The position numbers and the translations under genes are program-made. The notes under the pieces were generated by a model. That model was not told the DNA's origin. It searched no databases and saw only the letters and a list, made by a program, of their open reading frames with translations. DNA of 64,000 nucleotides from Thermoproteota archaeon (GTDB lineage: Archaea; Thermoproteota; Thermoprotei_A; EX4484-217-1), in the NCBI GenBank assembly GCA_029258915.1, contig JAPDJU010000004.1:62001-126000 (forward strand), read 5' to 3'. Below are positions 42,482 to 51,531 of the stretch, one piece after another. Within the stretch, counting starts at the first letter, position 1; every line of letters starts with the position of its first letter.

Positions 42482-43791
42482 TTACCCCACTCTCTAACTA
42501 AACCCGTTTTTTCATCATACATTAATTTGATGTTACCTGCAATTAAACCGTTAATCTTACCTTCATAGTTTGTTCTAACTTTTATAAAGTCTTTTTCGAA
42601 ATCTATTTTCTCAACATATCCTATACCTACTTCATCGAATTTTTCGTTAAGCAAACTAACGATTAATCCTTTTTCCCAATCTTCACTCAAAACTTTTAAC
42701 CTAACATGCCCATAAGTCTCTCTCAGTCTTCTTAAAACATTAGAATCTATAACAACCGCTCCTCCCTTAATAATAGCTATTAGGTTTCCATCAACCATTG
42801 TAGCGTGAACTATTTTAATGTTAGGGTTTAAGCCAAGCACGTCTTTAAGTACATCTTTTTCCTCTTTACTTAGAAACCTTCCCCCTAAAACACTTAAATT
42901 CATAAATACTATGTTTTTTAAATTCAGAGAAACAACCCTAGCATTATAGAAATACTTTGAATACAGAGACTCTCTAATACTCTTTCTCTCATTAATAGAT
43001 CTTTCCTTAATGTTCTTAGGTGCTTCAATAACAATAACGTTAACATTGAACATGTTCAAGTAGTTGTACAGTAAATCTGCTTCGCCTATACAACTATCTT
43101 TTCTAATTATAAAAACTACGTGAGGTTTAATGTGAAGTATTGTTTGAAGCTTTGCTTCAACAGCTTTCCTACCTTTAAACCATCCATCTGTATTTATAAC
43201 TATAACTTGAGAACCTAGGCTTAGAGCTTTGGTTAGAAGTTTTAAAATAGACATAATGACCTTGTCTATGACACGATACGGTGTTGTAGTACCTATAAAA
43301 GAATACATTGCAGGTTTAATTTCTGAAAGAGAAACAACTTGTCTATCTAAAACACCTAAAGAAACAAAAGTTGGTGGTCCAATATCTGATTGCCCGATAT
43401 CAGCGTCTATTATTGAAGTTTTAAAGCCCATATTAACTGCCATGTTAGCAATAAGCGTAGTTAAGGAGGACTTGCCTGAATCTACTGTACCAATAACCAT
43501 AATGGTCAGTGGTTTTTTAAATTCTAAAACTTTTTTAACAATGTTTTCCCATTTACAGACAGTGTCATTTTCAATAATACTGGCATTTGCTCCTTCACCT
43601 AAAGCCATGTTTAAACACGAGTCCTCACATGCAACTATAGGTATAGACTTGTAGCTTGGAATAACATGTTTAAATGGAGGTTTAGCTTCAAAACCAAAAA
43701 CCCTAATAGTACCTTTCTCTAGGGTGAAAGACACTGGACCTTTAACTTTAAGCACTGTGTTTTTCTTTAAGGTAATGGTCTTCTGCAGCAT
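42469..43791 (-). CDS. Clp1/Grc3-type polynucleotide 5'-hydroxyl kinase
   Basis: 440 aa. Walker A GTVDSGKSS at 101-109, Walker B-like SIIDADIGQSDIGPPTF, a lid region (RKDSCIGEADLL) and a C-terminal beta domain. Archaeal relatives phosphorylate RNA 5'-OH ends and may repair or ligate tRNA-splicing products, of interest here since four of the tRNA intron borders seen need a splicing endonuclease. ATG at 43791. It overlaps the UbiD gene by 13 bases and the next gene by 44. Confidence 0.9.
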   Translation of the reverse strand: MLQKTITLKKNTVLKVKGPVSFTLEKGTIRVFGFEAKPPFKHVIPSYKSIPIVACEDSCLNMALGEGANASIIENDTVCKWENIVKKVLEFKKPLTIMVIGTVDSGKSSLTTLIANMAVNMGFKTSIIDADIGQSDIGPPTFVSLGVLDRQVVSLSEIKPAMYSFIGTTTPYRVIDKVIMSILKLLTKALSLGSQVIVINTDGWFKGRKAVEAKLQTILHIKPHVVFIIRKDSCIGEADLLYNYLNMFNVNVIVIEAPKNIKERSINERKSIRESLYSKYFYNARVVSLNLKNIVFMNLSVLGGRFLSKEEKDVLKDVLGLNPNIKIVHATMVDGNLIAIIKGGAVVIDSNVLRRLRETYGHVRLKVLSEDWEKGLIVSLLNEKFDEVGIGYVEKIDFEKDFIKVRTNYEGKINGLIAGNIKLMYDEKTGLVREWGKWSL

Positions 43792-44407
43792 TACCTGAGA
43801 CCTCTACACCTTTAACAAATGCTATGTTCACTGCTGAAACTACATCCCTAGGAACCTTGGTGGTTTTAAGTACTAACTTAGGTATGGTTCTCGAAACGGT
43901 TTTCTCGTCAACTAGTTCTACTATTACATTTGGTTTTTCAATTTTTAATATTTCAGCTAAAATTTTCTTAAAATACTGATTTCTGAAACCTATTCTAATT
44001 CTACATTTGATAAATAATAGATTATCTATTACACTTTTCACTTCTGAGATAAGGTCTTTAATGTTTCTGAAAACCTTACCTTTAATAAACTCCCCATCGC
44101 CTATGACTGCAAAGCCTATGTTTTCTCCAGGATCAACACCTATGAGCAATGAGTTAAACATGTAAGCGCCTCTAGAGGCTAGAATAGCTCTTTCAACGAC
44201 ATACTCTGCTTCACTAGGTTTACTAATAACTAAGATTTTAGTATTCCCTTTAATTTTCCATGGACTATCGGTGATTACTAATTCTGTACCCGGTTTTTCT
44301 ATGTCAAAGTTTAAAGTGAAAGTCACTTTCTTTCTTTTTAAAATCTTCACAAGAGAGCTAAATATTTCAGGGTTTTCAACATAAACTCCAACAACAAACT
44401 TTGCCAT
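43748..44407 (-). CDS. RuvC/RNase H-fold protein, predicted nuclease
   Basis: 219 aa. LLIGVDPGENIGFAVI at about 88-103 is the RuvC-type first strand with the catalytic Asp (DPG). A distal acidic pair (ELVDEKTV, then VPRDVVSAVNIAF) may complete the active site. The N-terminal 85 residues form a separate alpha/beta part. No named family is recalled with certainty. It overlaps the Clp1-like gene by 44 bases at its end, suggesting a functional tie to RNA or DNA end processing. Confidence 0.7.
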   Translation of the reverse strand: MAKFVVGVYVENPEIFSSLVKILKRKKVTFTLNFDIEKPGTELVITDSPWKIKGNTKILVISKPSEAEYVVERAILASRGAYMFNSLLIGVDPGENIGFAVIGDGEFIKGKVFRNIKDLISEVKSVIDNLLFIKCRIRIGFRNQYFKKILAEILKIEKPNVIVELVDEKTVSRTIPKLVLKTTKVPRDVVSAVNIAFVKGVEVSGNAAEDHYLKEKHSA

Positions 44408-44473
44408 AGCATAACTCCAGCATCAAACTTATGTTTTTTCTCAGTAATTTTTACACTTAGGGTTGTAAGTAAG

Positions 44474-45139
44474 GTGGTAATTAAGTTTACTGACCTATAT
44501 GGTCCTGAAGCACTAACAGTAATTTATGGCCCGTACGCATCGGGGAAGACTTCCCTAGCACTTAGAATAGCATGTAACACTGTTCTTGTTGAAGGTAAAG
44601 TTTTCTTTGTAAGTACAGAAAATGAATTGTTTGTAGACAGAATACTGGATAATAGAATATTGAGGAAAATAGATGTAGCGGTAATTAGGGATTATAAGCA
44701 ACAACACTACATGATAACTAGAAAATTGGAGTCCGTTATTGCTCATGGGAAACATAAGCTCGTAATCGTAGATAGTATAACAGGGCTTATGAGAACCTGG
44801 GAAAACATAGAAGAAGCAGTAAAAATGCTCAACATGCAATTAGCATACCTAGTTTACATAGCTAGAAAGCATAAAATCTCAGCCATAGTAACAGGTCAGG
44901 TTAGAGCTGTAATTACTGAAGAACAACATGCTGCAGACGATTTTGAAGCAACGGCTAAAAGCATTTTAGAATATTGGGCAACAATAATGCTTAGATTAGA
45001 GATTATTGAAAAAAGTTATAGGAAAATAATTATAGAAAAACATGTCTTAAACGATAAACTTGTAAATAAAGATGTTAAATTCAAAATAACGGAAGGGACT
45101 ATTGTTGAACTTATCCCCAATATTGACACTAATAGCTGA
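44474..45139 (+). CDS. RecA-superfamily ATPase, RadB-like
   Basis: 221 aa. Walker A YGPYASGKTSLAL (18-30), Walker B KLVIVDSITGLMRTW and a following VTGQVRAVI loop give the short RadB/KaiC-like core without the N-terminal DNA-binding domain of RadA. It may act as a recombination mediator. GTG start at 44474; divergent from the RuvC-like gene (66-base gap), both possibly DNA repair. Its 3' end overlaps carS by 38 bases. Confidence 0.82.
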   Translation: MVIKFTDLYGPEALTVIYGPYASGKTSLALRIACNTVLVEGKVFFVSTENELFVDRILDNRILRKIDVAVIRDYKQQHYMITRKLESVIAHGKHKLVIVDSITGLMRTWENIEEAVKMLNMQLAYLVYIARKHKISAIVTGQVRAVITEEQHAADDFEATAKSILEYWATIMLRLEIIEKSYRKIIIEKHVLNDKLVNKDVKFKITEGTIVELIPNIDTNS

Positions 45140-45617
45140 AGCACTGAAAATATATCTTCCAGCAATGGTAGCTAATGCAACACCAGTATTTCTAAAACAA
45201 GGAAAACCCCTAGATTTAGGAGCTAAATTCATAGACGGGAAAAGAGTTTTAGGTGATGGGAAAACGTTTGAAGGATTAGCTATAGGATTATTTTTTGGAA
45301 CGTATTCTGGAATAATAGAAACACTTGTCTTCAAAAACCTGCTCTTTATCAGAATAGGCCTTATAGCTTCAATAGGAGCGCTATTAGGAGACATTTTCGG
45401 ATCATTTATTAAAAGAAGACTTGGCTTGAAAAGAGGAGATCCAGCACCAATCTTAGATCAGCTAGACTTCATATATGGTGCAACACTTCTCCTATACCTC
45501 ATAGGAGTTACGGTTACGCTGGAGAAATTTATAGCAATACAGGTAATAACGCTCATACTTCACATAGTAACTAATAGAATAGCATACGTTTTAAAGCTAA
45601 AACCAGTACCGTGGTAA
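45102..45617 (+). CDS. carS: CDP-archaeol synthase CarS
   Basis: Membrane enzyme that activates unsaturated archaetidic acid with CTP. 171 aa with about four to five membrane segments; the motifs NATPVFLKQGKPLDLGAKFI, DGKRVLGDGKTFEGLAIGL and RGDPAPILDQLDFIYGA are diagnostic. The TTG start overlaps the preceding RecA-like gene by 38 bases. It works downstream of the GGGP synthase (19372-20142). Confidence 0.93.
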   Translation: MLNLSPILTLIAEALKIYLPAMVANATPVFLKQGKPLDLGAKFIDGKRVLGDGKTFEGLAIGLFFGTYSGIIETLVFKNLLFIRIGLIASIGALLGDIFGSFIKRRLGLKRGDPAPILDQLDFIYGATLLLYLIGVTVTLEKFIAIQVITLILHIVTNRIAYVLKLKPVPW

Positions 45618-45620
45618 GAA

Positions 45621-46789
45621 CTATATTTTACTTAAGGCTCTATCTAAATCCTCTATTAGGTCTTCAAGGTCTTCTAAACCTACGGATAATCTTAACATGT
45701 TGTCTGTAATACCTGCTTTTAACCTGTATTCTTCCGGAATAAATTTAGCCGCACTGACCACAGGCTGTGTAATAAGTGATTCTGTTCCTCCAAAGCTTGG
45801 AGAAGGTTTAATTATTTCTGTTGAAAGAACAACCTTTTTGGCTTCCTTGAATCCTCCCTTAACCTTAAACGAAACAACGCCTTCGAAAAACTTTTTCTTA
45901 AAGAGCTTGGAAGCAGTATGGAAGTATGGGTCATCATGTAGCCCGGGATAGTGTACCTCAACTACTTTAGGATGTTCCTTTAAAACTCAGCAATAGCTTT
46001 AGCTGAAGTGCTTTCCCTCTTAAACCTAGTTTCAAGTGTTTTTAAACCTCTTAAAATAAGGTATGCTTCAAAAGGCTGTAAAATTGAACTCAGCTTTCTA
46101 CGCCAATTCCAAATATTCTCTAACAGCTCTCTTTCCTTAGTAGCAGATAAGCCTGCAATAACATCGTTATGGCCAGCAATGTATTTAGTGGCACTATGAA
46201 CAACTATGCTAGCTCCGTCATCTAAAGTGTTATATAGTATAGGGGATGCAAAAGTGTTATCAACAATGAGCACCGCATTTTCTTCATGAGCTTTTCTACC
46301 TATTTCTTTAACGTCCAAAACCTTTAAAGTCGGGTTCGTTATAGTCTCAACAAGAATAACATCGTTTTTGTTAATAGATTCTAAAACATCTTCCGTAGAA
46401 GGATAAACACTAACAACATTAATTCCAAAATCTTTAAGGTCGTTAATTAACTGAAGAGTTGTACCATAAACCTCATACGGGATAATAATCCTACAGCCAG
46501 GTTTAATAGTAGCAAAAAGAGCAGCAGATAAAGCAGCCATACCACTATTAAACGCTACACAATCAGAGGCCTTCTCAAGCGGGGCAAATGTTTTCTCTAG
46601 GATACGAACAGTAGGGTTTTCCTCTCTGGAATATTTAAGGTCAAAACCTCTATCGCTTAACCTAAACTCGCCAGTCTCCCTAATTAATTGTTCGAAAATA
46701 GCTGAGAAATATATGGGCGGTATAAATGCTCCAAAATAATCACTATACCCGTGACCATGAATTGCCTTAGTTGAAAACTTAAACTTCAC
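45621..46789 (-). pseudogene. Cystathionine gamma-lyase/synthase, frameshifted
   Basis: PLP-dependent Cys/Met metabolism enzyme. The 5' frame (46789-45980) starts KFSTKAIHGHGYSDYFGAFI, has the PLP lysine in HSATKYIAGHNDV, and stops after AKAIAEF. The 3' part continues in another frame without loss: KEHPKVVEVHYPGL, GGTESLITQPVVSAA, AGITDNMLRLSVGLEDLEDL, ending at 45621. One missing T in the run at 45982-45985 explains it. Joined, it is about 389 aa, a normal length. Either a true inactivating mutation, a recoding site or a sequence error. Confidence 0.88.
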
Positions 46790-46944
46790 TACTCCACACC
46801 CATATTATACTCTCTTAGTTAAGGAAGACATACAGTAATATATATTATTTAACATAATTACTAATAGTAATAAATAATTGATTTTGTAACATTCTATCTA
46901 AAATCTATGATTTACAGTAAATTCATAATACTATGGTATGGTTT

Positions 46945-47727
46945 TTAATAGTTCTCTTTCCCGGGTCCGGCCTCGAATAGACAATAAGGATCCCCCTTAG
47001 CAATACACATAATTTCATTTACTTCTAACCTTGTATTGGTGAGTTTCGAGAGAAGGCCCGCAATTACACCTTTGCTAAAGTAGCCGCATGGCTCGTTGGC
47101 AGGTTTGCATAGCTCACACTCTATAGACTCGTAGATTTTAATTAAGAAGAATTTTTCATTAAAATTTGCATGAACTATTTCAACAACACCCCAGCCTGCA
47201 GCTTTAACAGCTTCAGCAAATAAAAATAGTATATCCCTACTAGTTTTAACATATTTCTTATAGTCTTCGTAAACGTTTTCACCTACTTTAACGCCTTGAT
47301 AATATAGGAAAACCTTGCCAGCGTCTCTAAATTTTTCCTTAATATCTCTAAAAAGACCTTTTAAAACCGATTTTCTAAAAATACAGGCTCTTTCACCAGA
47401 GACGATGAGAGGAAAGTGGTAAGTATCTACTATAAGTCCTTCTGACAATGGTCTAATATGTTCAACATTTTTAATACAGTCTATTCTCTTTAACTCTTCA
47501 CTAAGCTTTTTAGGAGATATTTTAGAGCCAGTGAAATCTAAAAAGGTTGTTATTTCAACCTCACCATTTCTACTAACAATAAGAGAATTAACAGGTAAGA
47601 CATTGTATTTAGCGAGAAGTTTAGTTAAAGCAACATAAATCTCAGGCTTGTTAACGCCACTAATTACTAGTCCAAAAAGAACTCTACCGGGCAAAGAAGC
47701 TATTCGGCTCAACTTCAAAAACTTCAC
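46945..47727 (-). CDS. V4R-domain protein with N-terminal ACT-like part
   Basis: 260 aa. The C-terminal 4-vinyl reductase (V4R) fold is clear: YESIECELCKPANEPCGYFS, then AGLLSKLTNTRLEVNEIMCI and GDPYCLFEA, with Cys residues that may bind a metal or ligand. The N-terminal 85 residues look like an ACT/RAM-type regulatory domain (RVLFGLVISGVNKPEIYVAL). V4R proteins commonly sense small hydrophobic molecules and regulate transcription or signalling. ATG at 47727. Confidence 0.85.
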   Translation of the reverse strand: MKFLKLSRIASLPGRVLFGLVISGVNKPEIYVALTKLLAKYNVLPVNSLIVSRNGEVEITTFLDFTGSKISPKKLSEELKRIDCIKNVEHIRPLSEGLIVDTYHFPLIVSGERACIFRKSVLKGLFRDIKEKFRDAGKVFLYYQGVKVGENVYEDYKKYVKTSRDILFLFAEAVKAAGWGVVEIVHANFNEKFFLIKIYESIECELCKPANEPCGYFSKGVIAGLLSKLTNTRLEVNEIMCIAKGDPYCLFEAGPGKENY

Positions 47728-47809
47728 TAATCTTCACCAAATGAATTTATAAGCTAAACTCGCTAATAAATATATCAAAATGATACCTTTAATAAAATAT
47801 TAAAACAAT

Positions 47810-47823
47810 AAAAAAAAAAAAAA
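47810..47823 (-). terminator. Poly-T terminator after the DMT-family gene
   Basis: A run of 14 A on the plus strand reads as 14 T on the minus strand about 90 bases after the stop of the transporter gene, followed by other T-rich tracts (47824-47880). Archaeal RNA polymerase stops at such T-runs without a hairpin. It also lies ahead of the V4R gene, separating the two transcripts. Confidence 0.6.
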
Positions 47824-47911
47824 GAAAATAATTTGTTAAACTATTAACAAAAAAGTTAACAAAAAATATGCAGTTATTATATGTTCACATATATTATCTT
47901 ACTGAATAATA

Positions 47912-48829
47912 TTACTTGTATTGTTTCTCCTTAATACCTTGCGTAATTACTAAAAACAGTGAGAATAAAACTAATGCCATGGCTGAAGCCTTTAATAAAT
48001 CGACTTCTTGACCTAAAATATAGTATGCAAGTATAGAAGCCCCAACAGGTTCTCCTAAAGCAATAGAGGTGACAATACTGGTTTTTAAATATTTAAGCAA
48101 ATAATTCATAACTGTGTGACCACCTATCATAGGGATTAAAGCTAGTAATATGAAGTAAATATATGTGTTAAAAGAGTGTTGTAAAATATTTTCACCTATA
48201 AGAAAACTATATGCTAAAAGCAGTAAAGATGCTGTAGTATATGTGGGAACAACGTACTCTAAAAGACCAATATTTTTTCTCACAATTCTGCCGACAGTAA
48301 AATATACTGCTCCGGTAATGGCACCACCGAGGGAAAGAAGAACACCATAGACACTATAACCGCCTAACACCTTAGGGTGGGTGAAAAGAAGAACACCTAT
48401 AAAACCCCCGATAAGCCCAATAACCTGCAGTAACCTAATTTTTTCTTTCAACAAAAATCGATCAGCGATCAATGCAAATAAAGGATACGTAACAACAACA
48501 GAAGTACTAACAGAAACAGGAACCCAAAACAGCGACTCCATCCAAAGCAGGAAGTGAACACCTAAAGCACACCCTGATATAGTAGATAGAAGCAAAGTTC
48601 TCCTATTAGCAAAAACGTGACCTACTTCCCCTTTAAGTAAAATAATAAACCATAGAATAGTGCTTGAAATAAAAACACGCCAAAAAGCACATGAAACAGA
48701 AGAAGCACCTGAAAGTAAAATCAAAATAGATGAAGAAGAAATACTAAAAAACACTGTAGTGAAAGCAGCAAAAACAGTCAAATACCATGATAAACCTCTA
48801 AAATAGGATGGCATTTTAATCCTCCGCAT
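47912..48829 (-). CDS. EamA/DMT-family permease
   Basis: Drug/metabolite transporter of ten membrane helices in two EamA repeats: CAFWRVFISSTILWFIILLK in the first, and ALGEPVGASILAYYILGQEV in the second, the latter being the classic EamA end motif. I start at ATG 48829 (MRRIKMPSYFRG); an ATG at 48814 (MPSYFRG) and an upstream one at 48874 also exist. Substrate unknown. Confidence 0.88.
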   Translation of the reverse strand: MRRIKMPSYFRGLSWYLTVFAAFTTVFFSISSSSILILLSGASSVSCAFWRVFISSTILWFIILLKGEVGHVFANRRTLLLSTISGCALGVHFLLWMESLFWVPVSVSTSVVVTYPLFALIADRFLLKEKIRLLQVIGLIGGFIGVLLFTHPKVLGGYSVYGVLLSLGGAITGAVYFTVGRIVRKNIGLLEYVVPTYTTASLLLLAYSFLIGENILQHSFNTYIYFILLALIPMIGGHTVMNYLLKYLKTSIVTSIALGEPVGASILAYYILGQEVDLLKASAMALVLFSLFLVITQGIKEKQYK

Positions 48830-48912
48830 ACTACAGTAGAAAATGTATTGGAAAAATAAAAAATTAGGCTTCAACGCTAGGCTAACTTAAAACATGTTTT
48901 AAGCTGGTAGCT

Positions 48913-49563
48913 ATGAAGAACATTTATAAATGCAGCATATGCGGTAATTACGTTGAAGAACAGTTTCACTGCAATGCTAGAGCGCAGCTGCTTATTGACA
49001 GTAAACGCAGAGAAATGCTTAGCAAACTCGTTTCAGGTATATTAAGACATTTTCCATGGGAAGTAGGATTAACTTTAAGCAGTGAAGGATGGGTAAACAT
49101 AGACGAATTAGTTAGCGCAATTAAGACTAAGTGGAGGAATAAGCAGTTATACCAGTGGGTTAGTAGAGAACATGTAATTGCATTAGCGACATTAGATCCT
49201 AAAGGCAGGTTTGAAGTAAGCGGAACCAGAATCAGAGCACGCTACGGCCATTCAATACCTGTTAAAATACGTTATGAGGAAGATAGAGAGGTTAAGGTTC
49301 TTTACCATGGTACATCCAATATAAACCTACATTCGATACTGAAAACAGGTATTAAGCCTGTTAAAAGGCTATGGGCTCACTTAACGATAAGTGCAAATAT
49401 TGCATGTAATGTGGCTCAGAGACATGGCGGTAAACCCGTAGTATTAACTATAGACGTTGATTGTCTTAGAAGACAAGGGCTCAAAGCGTATAAAGCAACA
49501 AACACCATATACTTAGTAAAATATGTTCCCAAAGAATGTATTAGAGAATTTAAAAGCTGTTAA
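48913..49563 (+). CDS. kptA: RNA 2'-phosphotransferase (KptA/Tpt1)
   Basis: Removes a 2'-phosphate from RNA using NAD+. The N-terminal zinc knuckle (YKCSICGNYVEEQFHCNARA) is followed by the winged-helix part LVSGILRHFPWEVGLTLSSE, GWVNIDEL, and the NAD site with LYHGTS near residue 130 and LTIDVDCLRR. 216 aa. The HSxxT-like motif is partly seen as AHLTIS, a variant to check. Such enzymes repair or finish tRNA splicing in eukaryotes; in archaea the role is open, though this genome has tRNA introns. Confidence 0.92.
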   Translation: MKNIYKCSICGNYVEEQFHCNARAQLLIDSKRREMLSKLVSGILRHFPWEVGLTLSSEGWVNIDELVSAIKTKWRNKQLYQWVSREHVIALATLDPKGRFEVSGTRIRARYGHSIPVKIRYEEDREVKVLYHGTSNINLHSILKTGIKPVKRLWAHLTISANIACNVAQRHGGKPVVLTIDVDCLRRQGLKAYKATNTIYLVKYVPKECIREFKSC

Positions 49564-49664
49564 AACAATTTTAATGGTAACTAATAAGCGTTAAAAACTA
49601 TTATAATCCTAGCAACTTTTAATACAAGTTCCATGTCAACTATGTTTTAGACAAAGTGACAATC

Positions 49665-49922
49665 TTAATTCCGCAACACTATTCCAAGACAAATAACCAC
49701 TAAACCTGCTATTACCAGAAGTAAACTGCATATTCTTATTTTAAAATCCGTGCTTAACCATCCTTTCATAATCCACCTTCTAGCTGCTCCAGGATATAAA
49801 ACGTGGAAAATACCCTTTACAACAAATACCACACCAATAATAATAACTAACCAGTTAAGAGCTTCCACTTTAACACCGAGAATAAGTGTAGGGAAGGGGT
49901 AGTAAATGCTTAGCCCGTACAA
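49665..49922 (-). CDS. Two-helix membrane protein, DUF2065-like
   Basis: 85 aa (or about 69 if a GTG giving MEALNWLVIIIGVV is used). Two membrane helices (VIIIGVVFVVKGIFHVLY; ICSLLLVIAGLVVICLGIVL) joined by a basic loop (PGAARRWIMKGW), the plan of DUF2065-type proteins. No specific function. It stands alone between kptA and the subtilisin gene. Confidence 0.6.
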   Translation of the reverse strand: MYGLSIYYPFPTLILGVKVEALNWLVIIIGVVFVVKGIFHVLYPGAARRWIMKGWLSTDFKIRICSLLLVIAGLVVICLGIVLRN

Positions 49923-50010
49923 GCATTAAACAATGTAAACTAAACACTTGATACGGGGAAACAGCGATGGAAAAATAAGGTCCAATTAAAAAATAGTTAA
50001 GGTTTATTTT

Positions 50011-51300
50011 TTACTCTAATGCTTCCTGAACAGCTAAGTCTACTCTGACTACTCCATATCCGTATAAGCTATCGTAACCTCCGGTTCCTAAATCGTCTGC
50101 TGTAATATGCAGAATTCCCCTAACAGTATTACTCTCTGCATCCCCCATGCTACCTGGCGGTAATAATGGCATCCCATTGGCTAAACGTGCTGCTTGAATT
50201 AAAGCAACAGCGCCACTTACATGGGGTGTTGCCATAGATGTTCCCTCTAAAGTTTCATACGTATCATCAGGGTATGTGCTTAAAACATCTACTCCTGGTG
50301 CTGTTAGCTCCGGATTCCTATTACTCCAATCAGGTACTTGGTCTTTAGAGTCTATTGCACCTACGGCTATTACTTCATCGTATGCTGCCGGATATATCGG
50401 TGCTTCGGCTCCTTCATTTCCAGCGGCTGCAACCAATGTGACACCGTAATTGTAAGCAGCAACTATTATTTCATGTAGTTCTTCAGGAGGAGACTCTCCG
50501 CCTAAGCTCATAGATATTACCTCTACAGAATCATCATCTGGGTCTCCAGCTACTTCACCGTCTCCATCGATGTCTATTATTCCATCAGGACCTTTTATAG
50601 CCAGGTCGATTGCTATTACTAGGTCGCTCCATGTCCCACATCCTGCATCGGTAAGGGCTTTTATAGCGTAAATTTCTACGTCAGGAGCTACACCAACAAC
50701 CCCTATTTCATTATCTTCAGCTGCTATGGTTCCAGTAACGTGGGTTCCATGACCATTCCTATCTTCACATTTACCATAGAATATTCTCCCAAAACGTACA
50801 GTAATACACCATTTAATGTTCTTATCTAAATCAGGATGGTCTTTGTCAACACCGGTGTCTATTACTGCAACCTCTATTTCAGAATCTCCATCACCATTAA
50901 CGTCAACCCAGCCCGTACTTGTACTCCAAGCTTCAACAGCATTAACCCTATCGATACCCCAAGGAATTATCTGAGGAGGTTGTTCCTTAGAAGGCTTACC
51001 TTTACCGGGAGGAGGAGCTAAAGTATAAACAAAGCCATCTAAGCTAACATGTTTCACACCATGTGCCTTCTTAAACTCTTCAACAGCATGTGAAGGTAGC
51101 TTAGCTACGATAACCGGAGCTAGTTCAGCAGTATAAACAATCTCACCACCTAACTTATCGACAACAGTTTTATCGAAAACATCGCGGTCGACTGTAGCAA
51201 TAACAGTAACCTCAAACACAGGCTTAGCAGCAATACTGACAATGGGAAATATTAAAACTAACAATGTCAACATTGCGATAAACAATAGTTTACTGCGCAT
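50011..51300 (-). CDS. Secreted subtilisin-like serine protease (S8)
   Basis: 429 aa with a signal peptide (KLLFIAMLTLLVLIFPIVS), an inhibitor I9-like propeptide (about 28-85), and the catalytic triad Asp in VIDTGVDKDH (about 147), His in GHGTHVTGT (about 185) and Ser in GTSMATPHVSG (about 354). Several Asp-rich loops (DVNGDGDSE, DIDGDGE) look like calcium sites that would add heat stability. It likely degrades external protein for growth. ATG at 51300. Confidence 0.95.
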   Translation of the reverse strand: MRSKLLFIAMLTLLVLIFPIVSIAAKPVFEVTVIATVDRDVFDKTVVDKLGGEIVYTAELAPVIVAKLPSHAVEEFKKAHGVKHVSLDGFVYTLAPPPGKGKPSKEQPPQIIPWGIDRVNAVEAWSTSTGWVDVNGDGDSEIEVAVIDTGVDKDHPDLDKNIKWCITVRFGRIFYGKCEDRNGHGTHVTGTIAAEDNEIGVVGVAPDVEIYAIKALTDAGCGTWSDLVIAIDLAIKGPDGIIDIDGDGEVAGDPDDDSVEVISMSLGGESPPEELHEIIVAAYNYGVTLVAAAGNEGAEAPIYPAAYDEVIAVGAIDSKDQVPDWSNRNPELTAPGVDVLSTYPDDTYETLEGTSMATPHVSGAVALIQAARLANGMPLLPPGSMGDAESNTVRGILHITADDLGTGGYDSLYGYGVVRVDLAVQEALE

Positions 51301-51531
51301 TCTAACCGAACCTCTGTTAATTTAAACTTTCAAGAAAACCCTAATAAGCATGCTTATCTGCACCATAATAGTATAATAGCTGACTTTACAACCAGGTTAT
51401 GTTACCTTATTAAAACTTAAATTTAATCTTGACGAACATAGAAACGTTTACTTAAACAAGCTATTAGGGATTCTTATATTACTCCTTATATATTCAGTAT
51501 TACTTAGAAAAATGGAGGGAGATATTCTAAC

